A stretch of 64,000 bases of DNA from JAODBJ01 sp963782465 (GCA_963782465.1 CAWAJR010000002.1:310001-374000), one strand, 5' to 3'. Counted from the stretch's first letter, positions 36,614 to 45,654 are shown. Numbers and translations: made by a program. Notes: generated by a model not told the origin, from the sequence alone.

Positions 36614-37897
36614 ATGCCGCCGTCTCTGCGCCGCCCGGGTGCCGTTGCCGCGACGCTCGCGCTCGCCCTGACCGGCTGCACCGGGATCGTCCGGGTGAGT
36701 GTCGCGACGCAGGGAGGCGACGCCAACGGCTCCAGCTCCGGCCCGTCGCTCAGCCGCAACGGCGGGCTGGTCGCGTTCTCGTCGAGCGCGTCCAACCTCG
36801 TGGCTTCGGATACGAACGGGCACCGCGACGCGTTCGTCCGCCGGAAGAAAGCCCGTTCGGCGAGCCTGGTGAGCGTCGCGACCGACGGCGCGCAGGGCAA
36901 CGGCGACAGCACGAGCCTCGGTATCAGCGGCAACGGCCGCTACGTGCTGTTCTCGTCGTCGGCGTCGAACCTCGTCGCGCGGGACGGCAACGGCGCCACC
37001 GACGTGTTCGTGCGCGACCGTGTCGCCAAGACAACGCGCCTGGTCGACCGCACCGCCGGCGGCACCCCCGCCGCCGGCGGATCGTCCGTAGCGACGATGA
37101 GCAAGAACGGCTCGAAGGTCGCGTTCGAGGCCGCCGAGTCGGACTTCGGTGGCAGCTCGTCGTCGAGCGCGGTGTTCGTCGCCGATCTGCGTGCCGGCAC
37201 GATCCGCCAGGTCAGCGACTCGTTGCTGTGCCCGCTGCCGAACCCGTCCATCCGTTCGATCGCCATGAATGCCAACGCGACCCTCGTCGCCTACGGGCTG
37301 GACTGCTTCGAGCCCGTCTCGGGCCCGGGCACCGCCTACGCGGGGCTCGTCGTGCACGACGTCGTACACGGCAACGATCAGGTGGTGTGGCACACGACGT
37401 GGCAGTACTTCCCTTACACCGACATCTTCGCCGGCTCGCTGTCGTTTGCCGGCAAGAGCAGCACGCTGGCGTTCGCCGTCTACGACTACGAGTACCCACA
37501 CGGCGAGGCATCCACGCCGTACGTGCGGACCAACGGCGTGAACCAGCAAATCGACGTGGCCGAGGACGTCACCGCGCTCGCCTTGTCGGCGGACGGCCGT
37601 TACCTCGTCTACGAAACACCGTTCGGTGGCGAACTGAGCGGCGGAAAGGTCCCGAAGGTCGCGCTGCTCGACCGCCAGACCGGCAAGCGGTACTGGGTGT
37701 CGGTGAACACGGCCGGGCAGGCGTCCGACGACCAGCCGAATGGTGCCAGCTTCGACGGCGTGTTCAGCACCGACGGTTCGGTCATCGGTTTCGATTCATA
37801 CGCAACAAACCTGGTGACCGGCGACAACAACGCTTCCTACAACTCCGACGTGTTCACGCGGTCGCTCCGCGACGTGTTGCTCGGCTCGCCGCGTTGA
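36614..37897 (+). CDS. Beta-propeller lipoprotein, 427 aa
   Basis: ATG 36614 has GGAGG five bases upstream. The signal MPPSLRRPGAVAATLALALTGC ends in the lipobox A-L-T-G-C, so the protein is a lipoprotein on the outer face of the membrane. The mature part has repeated blades with RDAFVR, TDVFVRDR and SDVFTR, preceded by strings such as LVAFSSSASNLV and YVLFSSSASNLV: the PD40/WD40-like pattern of TolB-type propellers found in secreted proteins. The N-terminal repeats SSSASNLVA are near-identical, a sign of duplication. Function may be binding or scaffolding; no catalytic residues are recognised. Confidence 0.8.
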   Translation: MPPSLRRPGAVAATLALALTGCTGIVRVSVATQGGDANGSSSGPSLSRNGGLVAFSSSASNLVASDTNGHRDAFVRRKKARSASLVSVATDGAQGNGDSTSLGISGNGRYVLFSSSASNLVARDGNGATDVFVRDRVAKTTRLVDRTAGGTPAAGGSSVATMSKNGSKVAFEAAESDFGGSSSSSAVFVADLRAGTIRQVSDSLLCPLPNPSIRSIAMNANATLVAYGLDCFEPVSGPGTAYAGLVVHDVVHGNDQVVWHTTWQYFPYTDIFAGSLSFAGKSSTLAFAVYDYEYPHGEASTPYVRTNGVNQQIDVAEDVTALALSADGRYLVYETPFGGELSGGKVPKVALLDRQTGKRYWVSVNTAGQASDDQPNGASFDGVFSTDGSVIGFDSYATNLVTGDNNASYNSDVFTRSLRDVLLGSPR

Positions 37898-37983
37898 ACG
37901 AAAGCGGCTGAGCCGACCCGCAGGTCGAAGACCTCACCGTCGTCGATGGCAGCCGGCGCGCCGCCCCTCGTAGATTCGCGCCC

Positions 37984-39771
37984 ATGGGGAAGCGGAGCCG
38001 CCATCGACGGCAAGGAAACAGTGATCGCGGGCACAGACGGCCGGATGGGCGGTACACGCCGAAGCGCCGAAGGGACGAACCGGATCTCCTCCACGACGTG
38101 GCGCGGGCGCTGGCTGGTGAGCCGCTCGACCTCCTCTCACTCGCGAGCACGTTGCTCGCAGTCGTCGACCCGCGGGCGCGTGACCCGTTCGAGCGCGGCC
38201 CCGACGTCAAGCGCGCCGCGCTGACCCGCGACGAACTCGTGGCGTCGTTCCTCGACGTCGACCTCATGGAGACGACCGCGCTGCTCGCGGTGATCGCCGA
38301 GATGGCCGGCGACGACCTGTTGCGCACTCGTATCCACCGCGAGGTCGCACGCCGTTCGCATTCGCTGCCTGATTTTCTCACGGGCGTCGGTGACGTGAAC
38401 GCGTATCGCACCGTCGAGATGGTTCACGTGCTGCGCGACGGCGACAACGTGATCGTCGGTGCGCGCCTTCCGAGCGGCGAAGAGCTCTCGAGTGTCGTCT
38501 ACATCGATCACAACCTCGGCACGGTGGTCAAGGACGCGTTCGTCGTTCCCGAACCGATCGGAGACCTGATCGCGTTCATGCGCGAGAAGACCGACGAACC
38601 CGACACCAGCTGGAACGACATCGACCCGGCCGACGCTCGAGTTCGGATCACGGAAGCGATCGACTCGGGTGCGATGACATACCCGCCGTTCGAGACCGAT
38701 ACGTGGCCCGCGGCGCGACCGCTCGTCGAGTGGATCGCACGCCTGCTGCCCGGCGGCGGGACCGGCTACGCGCGTCCCGAGTGGAGCGAGGAGTCGCGTG
38801 ACGACTTGACCGAGCGGTTCCTCGCGTCCCGATTCGGGGCCGCCCTCGGCGACGAAGACGATCGAGGGCTCCTCGACTCGATGCTGTGGTTCGGCTGCGA
38901 CTACGGGCCCGGCGACCCGATGCGTTGGAGCCCGGTCGCGGTCGAGATCTTCCTCGACGATTGGGTTCCGCGGAAGATCGTCGCCGATGCGACGTACCTG
39001 TCGAGGATGCCGGCTTTGTTGCGCGCGTTCGTGCGCTTCTGCCACGACGAACGCGGGATCCGACCGGCGTTGACTGCGGAGACGCTCGCCGCCGTCGACG
39101 AGTACGAGCCTGACTACCAGCGGACGATCCGGTCACCTCGCCCGCAGGGGCCGGCGGCGCTGCTCGCCGCGATCGGCGCGCTCGATCCTGATGGCCCGTG
39201 GGCGACGCCCGCCGAGGAACCACTCGACTATCGACAGATCATGCTCGAAACGCTGTGCCGAGCCGTCGGTAGCGAGGAGGCGCTCGACCGCCTCGACGAT
39301 GACGCGCTGCCGGACGAGCCGTTCACCTGGCACGACATTCCCGCCGACGTGCACGAGCGCGTCTCGGAGGTCATCGGTGTCTGCGACCGCTGCACCAACG
39401 AACTTCTCGATGTCGAGTACCGCACGGCGTGCCGCCGACTTCTCGCGCGGGTCGCGCGCGGCGATCCGAACGTGTTCCGTCGACGCGCCCGCGCCGACAC
39501 GGCGGGTGCAGCGGTGTGCTGGATCGTCGGCAAGGCCAACGAGCTGTTCTCGCCGTCGGGCGGCGGCATGCTCGTCAAGGACCTGACGGCGCACTTCGGC
39601 CTGCACCAAGGTGGTGTTTCGCAACGCGCCACGGTGATGCTGAAGGCCGGCGGCTTTGGCACCGGGCACTACGGCTCCATAGACCTTGGTTCTCCCGACT
39701 ACCTCGTCTCCTCACGACGCCGCCGCATCATCGAACGACGCGACACCTACCGAGCGATGGAACACGAGTAG
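37984..39771 (+). CDS. DUF6398-like C-terminal domain protein, 595 aa
   Basis: This is a long soluble protein. The N-terminus (MGKRSRHRRQGNSDRGHRR) is strongly basic. Residues about 150-400 are uncharacterised. The C-terminal 110 residues, WHDIPADVHERVSEVIGVC to KDLTAHFGLHQGGVSQRATV, match the pattern I associate with DUF6398, found at the end of many actinobacterial proteins; the middle IVGKANELFSPSGGGM suggests a helix-turn-helix-like segment followed by QGGVSQRA. A DNA-binding role is possible. The function is not established. No neighbour suggests a pathway. Confidence 0.7.
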   Translation: MGKRSRHRRQGNSDRGHRRPDGRYTPKRRRDEPDLLHDVARALAGEPLDLLSLASTLLAVVDPRARDPFERGPDVKRAALTRDELVASFLDVDLMETTALLAVIAEMAGDDLLRTRIHREVARRSHSLPDFLTGVGDVNAYRTVEMVHVLRDGDNVIVGARLPSGEELSSVVYIDHNLGTVVKDAFVVPEPIGDLIAFMREKTDEPDTSWNDIDPADARVRITEAIDSGAMTYPPFETDTWPAARPLVEWIARLLPGGGTGYARPEWSEESRDDLTERFLASRFGAALGDEDDRGLLDSMLWFGCDYGPGDPMRWSPVAVEIFLDDWVPRKIVADATYLSRMPALLRAFVRFCHDERGIRPALTAETLAAVDEYEPDYQRTIRSPRPQGPAALLAAIGALDPDGPWATPAEEPLDYRQIMLETLCRAVGSEEALDRLDDDALPDEPFTWHDIPADVHERVSEVIGVCDRCTNELLDVEYRTACRRLLARVARGDPNVFRRRARADTAGAAVCWIVGKANELFSPSGGGMLVKDLTAHFGLHQGGVSQRATVMLKAGGFGTGHYGSIDLGSPDYLVSSRRRRIIERRDTYRAMEHE

Positions 39772-39963
39772 CTACCTCCCGCGTCGCACCGTGACCACGC
39801 CCTGATGCTTGCTGTCGAAGCTCACGAGCGTGGTGGCGGGTGAGGCGTCGGTCGAAGTGCACGCCGTCGTGTTCATCGAGAACCGGCTGCTGCATGGCAT
39901 GAAGGGCCGATCGCGAGCGCGTCGCGGCTGCGCTGCGCGACCTCGCGCGCGTGTAGCTGTCGG

Positions 39964-41103
39964 TTAGCCGGCCCGTCTTCGGCAATGGCCTTCGTGCTCG
40001 TCGCGATGGTGGCGCCAGCACAGGAGCCGGAGATTGGCGAGGTCGGTTGCGCCGCCGTCGGCCCAGTGGAGGACGTGGTGCGCTTCGCACCAGCCCGGCG
40101 GTGCCGTACAGCCCGGGTGCGTGCAGCCACCGTCGCGCGCGACCAGCGCGTTCCACTGCGCTCGGGAGACGACGCGCGTCGCACGCCCGAGATCGAGGAC
40201 CTCACTGCGACCCTGCGTGATCACCCGGTGCACCACACCGTCGCACACCAGGCGCCGGAGCGTCTCCGCCGAGACGGCCCCGACATGGAGCAGGTCGCCA
40301 CGAACCGCGTCGGCCAGATCGACATGGCCGTCGCGACGCAACACGTCGAGGTCGACATGCACACCGGCATGGAACGCGGCGCGCCGGCGGGCCGGCTCGC
40401 GACCATCGCGGTGATCGAGAAAGAACCGCATGATGTCGCGCAACGCATCTTCACGGCGCTGCGCGCGCGTCCGCCTCGGGTCGCCGGCCGCGTCGGGGTC
40501 GTCGGCCATGCGCGCCTCGAGCGCACTGCACAACAGCTCGGCCGTCTCCGGTGCCAGGTCGCCGCGCAACGGGGCCAACCCCCAGTTCGTCGGCAGGACG
40601 TGCAGGTTGCGCCGCTCGAAGTCGTCGTTCGCGGCCGCGCCGCCACCGTCGCCGTCGATCGCATCGGTGACCCGGCGCACGACGCAACGCAGCTGGCGGG
40701 CGGTGAAACGTCGCGCGGCGTCGACGAGGTCGGGTTCGAGATCGAGCAACACCTCGGCCCGCGCCGGCGTGTACGCGGCCGCGATGACCCGCGCGTGCTC
40801 GTCGGTGATGGTCCCATCGAGGAACGCACCCAGCGTCTCCGGCAACTCCTGCAACTTCCGCGCGTCGTCGAGCGTCCGCCTCGCAGCACCGAACGACAGG
40901 CGGCAACCGTCGGCCAGCGACCCCGCCGGCGTGCGGTGCAACTCGGCCAGCCGCCCGTCGCGATCCGCCCGCCCGACCTCCCGCACGAACACAGCCTGGA
41001 GGCGTTCGACACAACGGTGCAGACGGGCCAGGTCGTGGGTGTGCTCCGACGCGATCAGCTTCTCGACTGCGTCTTCGATCCCGTCCAACTCCGCCCCGAA
41101 CAC
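39964..41103 (-). CDS. DUF222-HNH endonuclease (13E12-repeat family), 379 aa
   Basis: The start is GTG 41103. The N-terminal 250 residues are a DUF222 domain (CVERLQAVFVREVGRADRDG, LLDLEPDLVDAARRFTARQL). The C-terminal domain holds the HNH site: CTHPGCTAPPGWCEAHHVLH and the second part DLANLRLLCWRHHRDEHEG, with the paired Cys for zinc and His-Asn-His residues. In actinobacteria this family is numerous, often mobile and of unknown biological role. The 192 bases between it and the preceding gene contain no clear gene. Confidence 0.88.
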   Translation of the reverse strand: MFGAELDGIEDAVEKLIASEHTHDLARLHRCVERLQAVFVREVGRADRDGRLAELHRTPAGSLADGCRLSFGAARRTLDDARKLQELPETLGAFLDGTITDEHARVIAAAYTPARAEVLLDLEPDLVDAARRFTARQLRCVVRRVTDAIDGDGGGAAANDDFERRNLHVLPTNWGLAPLRGDLAPETAELLCSALEARMADDPDAAGDPRRTRAQRREDALRDIMRFFLDHRDGREPARRRAAFHAGVHVDLDVLRRDGHVDLADAVRGDLLHVGAVSAETLRRLVCDGVVHRVITQGRSEVLDLGRATRVVSRAQWNALVARDGGCTHPGCTAPPGWCEAHHVLHWADGGATDLANLRLLCWRHHRDEHEGHCRRRAG

Positions 41104-41451
41104 GTGTTCGATACTACTCCAACCACCGCGCGAACGCGATCAAATTCCGTGCGCTTGTTCAGGTGCGCGCCTGAGAACTGCTCGTCGGCGATGGGCACGA
41201 AACCGTGACGCGTCGCGACCCGCGACTGGCGACGCTCCCCTGTCCATCCGGAGCTCGACGCGCCCGATGTCGGGGTACACGTCGAACGCGAGCGAGGTCA
41301 GCGCCCGCGTGGCAGCGCTCGCGCAGCCACGCCCCGTACGGTTGGGCACGACCCGGGACCCGATCACGACCACACCGCCGTCGCGCCGGTCACCGCCGGA
41401 TTCTCCGACGATGCGGCCGGTCGAAGACTCGGCGGGGGCGCGAGCCACCAT
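41055..41451 (-). pseudogene. GNAT acetyltransferase remnant: N-terminus missing and one-base frameshift
   Basis: From ATG 41451, two bases after the CMD gene stop, the frame reads GRIVGESGG, VVVIGSRVVPNRTGRGCASA (acetyl-CoA motif with R-x-G-x-G-like loop) and LTSLAFDVYPDIGRVELRMD, the central part of a RimJ-like GNAT fold. The frame then shifts by one extra base near 41260 and continues RVATRHGFVPIADEQFSGAH to a stop at 41055, inside the HNH gene start. The first 50-60 residues of a normal GNAT (beta1-beta3) are missing, so this copy is probably non-functional. Confidence 0.6.
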
Positions 41452-41453
41452 GG

Positions 41454-42098
41454 TCAGCGCGGCCCGGCGATGTCGGAGGCGACGTCGCGCGCCACGTAGC
41501 CCTCGAGCGCGGCGACCTCGACCGTCGGTTCGTCGCGGTCGTCGAACTCGAGCCGCAACGCGCGGCACACGATCGCGTGCATCACGTACATCGCCGTGAT
41601 GTAGGTGCATTCGAGCACCGCTTCGTCGCCGATCGCCGCGACCAATCGCTCCACCACACCGTCGGCGACGCGACCGCGGTCGAACACGAGCGCGTCGGTG
41701 AGCGTGAGGACGAGCCGTTCGGTGTCGTCGAAGCACGCCGCCGCGCTCCACGCCGGGATCGCCGCGATCTTCTCCTCCGGCATCCCGAGCGCTCGGCACG
41801 ACTTGCAGTGTTGCGAGAACACGAACTGGCTCCCCGTTGCCCAACCGGCGCGGGTCTGGCCGAGCTCGCGCAGCAACGGGTCGAGCGCGCGGTCGGGGCT
41901 GGCGTAGAGCGAGAAGCCGCGTACCGCGTGCTTGAGCACGTCGGGGACGAGCGCGTACACCGTCCACCAGTCGCCCCGTGATCCCGTCGCGGTGCCCGGC
42001 TGCTCCACCGGGTCGCGGTCGTCGAACAACTGCTGGTACATGGCCTCGACGAACGAGTCGGTGACCTCGGCACGGCGGACTTCGCGAAGGCGCGGCAT
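41454..42098 (-). CDS. Carboxymuconolactone decarboxylase family (AhpD-like) protein, 214 aa
   Basis: The motif FSQHCKSCRALGMPEEKIAAI, with C-x-x-C and a following helix, is typical of the AhpD/CMD family; an additional all-helical segment, RVADGVVERLVAAIGDEAVLE, follows. Many members act as thiol peroxidases or dehydrogenase partners; decarboxylase function needs other residues and is not supported. It is followed by the GNAT remnant two bases later. The start ATG is at 42098. Confidence 0.85.
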   Translation of the reverse strand: MPRLREVRRAEVTDSFVEAMYQQLFDDRDPVEQPGTATGSRGDWWTVYALVPDVLKHAVRGFSLYASPDRALDPLLRELGQTRAGWATGSQFVFSQHCKSCRALGMPEEKIAAIPAWSAAACFDDTERLVLTLTDALVFDRGRVADGVVERLVAAIGDEAVLECTYITAMYVMHAIVCRALRLEFDDRDEPTVEVAALEGYVARDVASDIAGPR

Positions 42099-42146
42099 GT
42101 GCGCATCGTACGAGCGCGGCCGTGCGACCGCGATGGTCCTGCCGGT

Positions 42147-42731
42147 TTACGGAGCCGCGTTGGCGGCGACGAGCGCGTCGATCACGAGATCGACTTGCCG
42201 GCGCCGCGCGTGATCGTCGGGTGCGACGGGCGCGATGGAGGCCATCTGCAACGAACCGACGTAGAAGTGCAACAGCAACACCGCGCGGTCGAGCGCCTCC
42301 ACTTCGTCCCAACCGAGCGCCGCCAACTGCACGGCGATGTAGGCGATGCGCCGCTGGGTGACCCTCTTCACCCGGCGGCGCACCGCACGGTTGTCGGGGT
42401 TGGCGAGCAGCGCGACCTCCGCCGCGCGGTCGGCCGGGCGCAGCCGCAGCGCGGCCGACAGCAAACGCCGGAGCCGGGTCGCCGGATCGGACATGCGCTC
42501 GAGGTCGGCGATGACGTCGTCGGTCAGCCGGCGTTCCCACTCGTCGAGGGCGGCGTCGATGAGCGCGTCGCGGTTCTTGAAGTGCCAGTAGAAGCTGCCT
42601 TTGGTGGCGCCCAATTCGGTGGCGATCGGCTCGACGGCGACGGCCTCGATCCCGCCGCGCGCCATGGCTTTGTACGCGGCGGCGGCCCAATCGGCCGGGC
42701 CGAGCGTCGATCTCGCCTTGGCAACCACCAT
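42147..42731 (-). CDS. TetR-family regulator, 194 aa
   Basis: From ATG 42731 (MVVAKARSTLGPADWAAAA) the helix-turn-helix ATELGATKGSFYWHFKNRDA is at residues about 30-50, the TetR signature. The C-terminal ligand domain contains repeats of Arg-rich helices. Its own start codon lies inside the first of two palindromes (CATACG-N4-CGTATG) that face the divergent gene at 42781, so autoregulation with control of that gene is likely. A longer ORF beginning 17 codons upstream is rejected because it would span the operators. Confidence 0.88.
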   Translation of the reverse strand: MVVAKARSTLGPADWAAAAYKAMARGGIEAVAVEPIATELGATKGSFYWHFKNRDALIDAALDEWERRLTDDVIADLERMSDPATRLRRLLSAALRLRPADRAAEVALLANPDNRAVRRRVKRVTQRRIAYIAVQLAALGWDEVEALDRAVLLLHFYVGSLQMASIAPVAPDDHARRRQVDLVIDALVAANAAP

Positions 42732-42744
42732 ACGGTGGCGTATG
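42729..42744. promoter_or_regulatory. TetR operator site 1 (CATACG-N4-CGTATG)
   Basis: CATACGGTGGCGTATG (42729-42744) has perfect 6-base arms with a 4-base centre. It overlaps the TetR start codon. Confidence 0.75.
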
Positions 42745-42750
42745 TTAGCT

Positions 42751-42768
42751 CCATACGCACCCGTATGG
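42751..42768. promoter_or_regulatory. TetR operator site 2 (CCATACG-N4-CGTATGG)
   Basis: CCATACGCACCCGTATGG (42751-42768) shares the CATACG-N4-CGTATG core of site 1 with one further matching pair on each side. The two centres are 23 bases apart, roughly two turns of DNA, between the TetR gene and the divergent gene at 42781. Confidence 0.75.
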
Positions 42769-42780
42769 AGGCGAGGCTTC

Positions 42781-43308
42781 ATGCAACTCGTGACAACGTC
42801 GTCGGCAACCGTGGAACGCGCCGTCGGCGTGGCGTCCGTACCAGCGGCGGTCCGATCGCTCAGCCCGATCGTGGCGCCCGACTACATCGATTGCTTCACC
42901 GTCCGCGCGCCGCATGCCGCCGCCGAGACGCCCGAACGATGGGCGCGGGCGATCATGGAGGAAGGCACGCTGGCCCGCCGCGACGCGCGACGGTTGTGGC
43001 GGCTCCTCGGCCTGCGCCTCGGACCGCGCGGTTCGGCCGAGCACGTACAGGGTTGGAAGATCACCGACCACGAGCACGACTGGATCCGCGTCGAGACCGC
43101 GTCGTGGTACCTCACCGCGCAGGCGGTGTGCCTCGTCGAAGCCGACCAGGTGTCGCTCTCACTGTCGCTGCGCTACGACAACCGGCCCGTCGCCGCGCTG
43201 GTGTGGAGGTTCGTCGCCGGCCCGCACCAGCGCGCGGTGCCCGTCATGCTCCGCCAGGCGGTGGAGGTCGTCGCCGGCCCCTCGGGCGGGGAGCCGCACG
43301 CCGGCTAG
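42781..43308 (+). CDS. DUF2867-like hypothetical protein, 175 aa
   Basis: ATG 42781 follows GGAGG. The protein has TVERAVGVASVPAAVRSL near the start, DYIDCFTVRAPH, and a beta-rich half with EHDWIRVETASWYLTAQAVC and SLSLRYDNRPVAALVWRFVA. This two-part pattern resembles DUF2867-type proteins, small ligand-binding-like folds common in actinobacteria next to TetR genes. The function is unknown. Two TetR operators precede it. The next gene starts 76 bases later. Confidence 0.65.
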   Translation: MQLVTTSSATVERAVGVASVPAAVRSLSPIVAPDYIDCFTVRAPHAAAETPERWARAIMEEGTLARRDARRLWRLLGLRLGPRGSAEHVQGWKITDHEHDWIRVETASWYLTAQAVCLVEADQVSLSLSLRYDNRPVAALVWRFVAGPHQRAVPVMLRQAVEVVAGPSGGEPHAG

Positions 43309-43384
43309 CGACGGTGATGCGCTACTGATGCGCGAGACGCCGATCATCGGGCGCGACACCGACCACCCGGAGGACGGCCAGACC

Positions 43385-43942
43385 ATGAGCACGCAACAGT
43401 ACGAACAGTCGATCGCCGAGTTTCACCAGGTGCTGGCGGCGGTGTCGCCCGACCAGCTCACCGACGCGACACCGTGCGCGTCGTTCAACATCTCCCAGCT
43501 CATCGACCACACCATCGGCACCCAGTCCATGATCGTCGACGCGCTCCAGGGCAAGCCCTTCAACATGACCGCGGTCGAGGTCGCGCCCGGCGAGAAGGTC
43601 GCGACCTTCGACCGAGCTGCGGCCGACGCGGTCGCGGAGCTCAACCGCGAAGGTGCGATGGAGAAGACCGTGACGTTGCCGTTCGGCACGTTCTCCGGCG
43701 CGCAGCTGATGGGCCTCGGGGTGCTCGACACGTTCCAGCACGCGTGGGACCTCGCCAAGGCCGCCGGCCAGAACACCGACCTCGCACCCGAGTTCGCCGC
43801 GGCCCTCATGGGCCCCGCCGTCGCGCACATGGCCCACGCGCCGCGCGGCGAGGAGCCCGCCCCCTACGGCCCGGAGCAGACGGCACCGGCCGGCGCGTCG
43901 GCCGCCGACCGGCTCGCCGCGTTCCTCGGTCGGGTGGTGTGA
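43385..43942 (+). CDS. TIGR03086-family metal-binding protein, 185 aa
   Basis: The protein is a DinB/mycothiol-maleylpyruvate isomerase-like four-helix protein: STQQYEQSIAEFHQVLAAVS, TPCASFNISQLIDHTIGTQS (His of the metal site), and LMGLGVLDTFQHAWDLAKAA with the second His. The ending GPEQTAPAGASAADRLAAFL is the conserved family tail. ATG 43385 is used; an upstream ATG at 43328 would add 19 residues. Members usually use mycothiol or a metal, and most have no assigned substrate. Confidence 0.88.
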   Translation: MSTQQYEQSIAEFHQVLAAVSPDQLTDATPCASFNISQLIDHTIGTQSMIVDALQGKPFNMTAVEVAPGEKVATFDRAAADAVAELNREGAMEKTVTLPFGTFSGAQLMGLGVLDTFQHAWDLAKAAGQNTDLAPEFAAALMGPAVAHMAHAPRGEEPAPYGPEQTAPAGASAADRLAAFLGRVV

Positions 43943-44008
43943 ACGCCTGAAGTCGCGCCGAGCGGGTGTGCCGGGCATGGTTGCGCGGCGCGGCCGCATC
44001 CCCACCGC

Positions 44009-44623
44009 CTACCGAATGGGAAAGTCGAAGTAGGTGTCGGGGTACGGCTCGTCGCGCAACACGTAGTGCCACCATTCCCGTTCGTACGGCTCGAACCCGC
44101 TGGCTGCCATGAGCGAGCACAAGCTCGCGCGGTTCTCCGCTTCGGCGCCCGTCAGCCCGTTCGCCCCGTGATGGGAACGCACATCCATCAGATCGTGGCC
44201 GCCCCCCATCGGCGCGATCTCGCCGCTGTCCAGGCGGTAGAGCGTCAGGTCGACGGCGCTTCCTCGGCTGTGCCCCGACTTCGACGCGACGTACCCGTTG
44301 GAGAACATCTCGGCGCGGTCGATGTTCGGATAGAACCGCTCCTTCGTACCTCCGTCCTCTGGCCATGAAGACCATTCCAGGAAGCGATTCACTGCGCGTT
44401 GAGGCCGGTAGCCGTCCCACAGCAAGAGGCCGAAGCCGAGCGCGGCCGCCTGCAGTTTCGCCTCGAGCAGTGCACCCGCCAGGGCGTAGGAACCGACGAT
44501 GCGGTTGGCTTCGTACCCTTCGACCGGCTTTCCCGTGAAGTTGTCCCAGGTGGCATATTTGGCGTCCCAGCGAACTCCGCTCAGCACTTCGTCCAGGAAG
44601 ACAAATCCGCACTCCATGCTCAC
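44009..44623 (-). CDS. vanX: D-Ala-D-Ala dipeptidase VanX, 204 aa
   Basis: VanX hydrolyses free D-Ala-D-Ala, clearing the normal dipeptide so that D-Ala-D-Lac is used for the cell wall. All key residues are present: Arg73 in LWDGYRPQRAV, zinc ligands His118 and Asp125 in SKSGHSRGSAVDL, catalytic Glu183 and zinc His186 in EREWWHYVLRDEP. These match enterococcal VanX Arg71, His116, Asp123, Glu181 and His184 with a constant shift of two. The GTG start at 44623 overlaps the vanA stop (GTGA). It is cytoplasmic. It is the last gene of the van block. Confidence 0.96.
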   Translation of the reverse strand: MSMECGFVFLDEVLSGVRWDAKYATWDNFTGKPVEGYEANRIVGSYALAGALLEAKLQAAALGFGLLLWDGYRPQRAVNRFLEWSSWPEDGGTKERFYPNIDRAEMFSNGYVASKSGHSRGSAVDLTLYRLDSGEIAPMGGGHDLMDVRSHHGANGLTGAEAENRASLCSLMAASGFEPYEREWWHYVLRDEPYPDTYFDFPIR

Positions 44624-45654
44624 CGCCGCATCGCCAACGCGATGAGCCGATCGATCAATTCTGAACGGCCCAGACCGGCGGCGACCATCATGCGGGGATA
44701 CCGGCTGTAGCTCGTGAACCCGGGCAACGTGTTGACTTCATTGAGCACGATCTGCCCGTCGGCTTGCAGGAACATGTCGACTCGCGCGAGGCCCGCGCAG
44801 CCGAGTGCCATGTAGATCGACTTCGCAGTTGCCCGTATCGCTTCGCGCTCGGCTTCGGGCAGGTGCGCGGGAACGACGACGGACGCGTTCTCAGATCCAA
44901 GTTCCGGCTCGGCCTCCTGGTGAATGCGGAAGAAGCCGTGCCGGAGCTCGATCTGGTCGACTGCGCCGACGAACAGGTCGACACCGTTGCCCAGCACGGC
45001 ACAGCCGACCTCGGTGCCGAAGATCGCCTGCTCGATCAGAACCTTGCCGTCGTAGTTCCTTGCCGTCGAGATGGCGGCGTTCAACTCGTCCGCGCACTCG
45101 ACCCTCGTCACGCCGAAGGAAGAGCCCGAACGGGCCGGCTTCACGAAGACCGGGTACACCAGCTCGTTCGGCGCCGCGATGTCGACGTCATTCAGCACCG
45201 AGAACCCCGGGGTGTTGATCCCCGCGCTGCTCGCGACGACGTACGCCAGCGACTTGTCCATGCAGATCGCCGAGCTCTGGATGTCGCAGCCCACGTACGG
45301 AATGCCCGACAACTCGAGCAGTCCCTGCACGGCCCCGTCTTCACCCGACTTGCCGTGCAGGACCGGGAACACCGCGTCGATGGGCACCGTTCGGCATTCG
45401 CCACGCGCTCCGACGAGCAGTCCGCGCGTGCCTCGATCGGGCGAGATCACCGCTTGTGGGCCATCGCCGCCTTCCCATGCCGGGTGCGGTTGCTCGCACA
45501 GCTTCCAGGCACCGGTCTTGGTGATGCCGACGTAGATCGGTTCGTACTTGTCCTTGTCGATGCTCGCCGCGACCTCGATCGCCGACTTCACCGACACGTC
45601 GTGTTCCTCCGAGCAGCCTCCGAACAAGATCGCGATCCGCAGCCGTCTATCCAT
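44620..45654 (-). CDS. vanA: D-alanine--D-lactate ligase VanA type, 344 aa
   Basis: This ATP-grasp enzyme joins D-Ala to D-Lac, giving the glycopeptide-resistant precursor. The sequence follows VanA closely: IAILFGGCSEEHDVSVKSAI, YVGITKTGAWKLCE, LHGKSGEDGAVQGLLELSGI, VKPARSGSSFGVTRV, and the ending LPGFTSYSRYPRMMVAAGLG. The omega-loop segment GFFRIHQEAEPELGSENA carries His245, equivalent to VanA His244, a residue linked to D-Lac selection; this distinguishes it from D-Ala-D-Ala ligases and D-Ser ligases. Length (344) is near VanA (343). The ATG at 45654 overlaps the vanH stop by eight bases. Confidence 0.96.
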   Translation of the reverse strand: MDRRLRIAILFGGCSEEHDVSVKSAIEVAASIDKDKYEPIYVGITKTGAWKLCEQPHPAWEGGDGPQAVISPDRGTRGLLVGARGECRTVPIDAVFPVLHGKSGEDGAVQGLLELSGIPYVGCDIQSSAICMDKSLAYVVASSAGINTPGFSVLNDVDIAAPNELVYPVFVKPARSGSSFGVTRVECADELNAAISTARNYDGKVLIEQAIFGTEVGCAVLGNGVDLFVGAVDQIELRHGFFRIHQEAEPELGSENASVVVPAHLPEAEREAIRATAKSIYMALGCAGLARVDMFLQADGQIVLNEVNTLPGFTSYSRYPRMMVAAGLGRSELIDRLIALAMRR

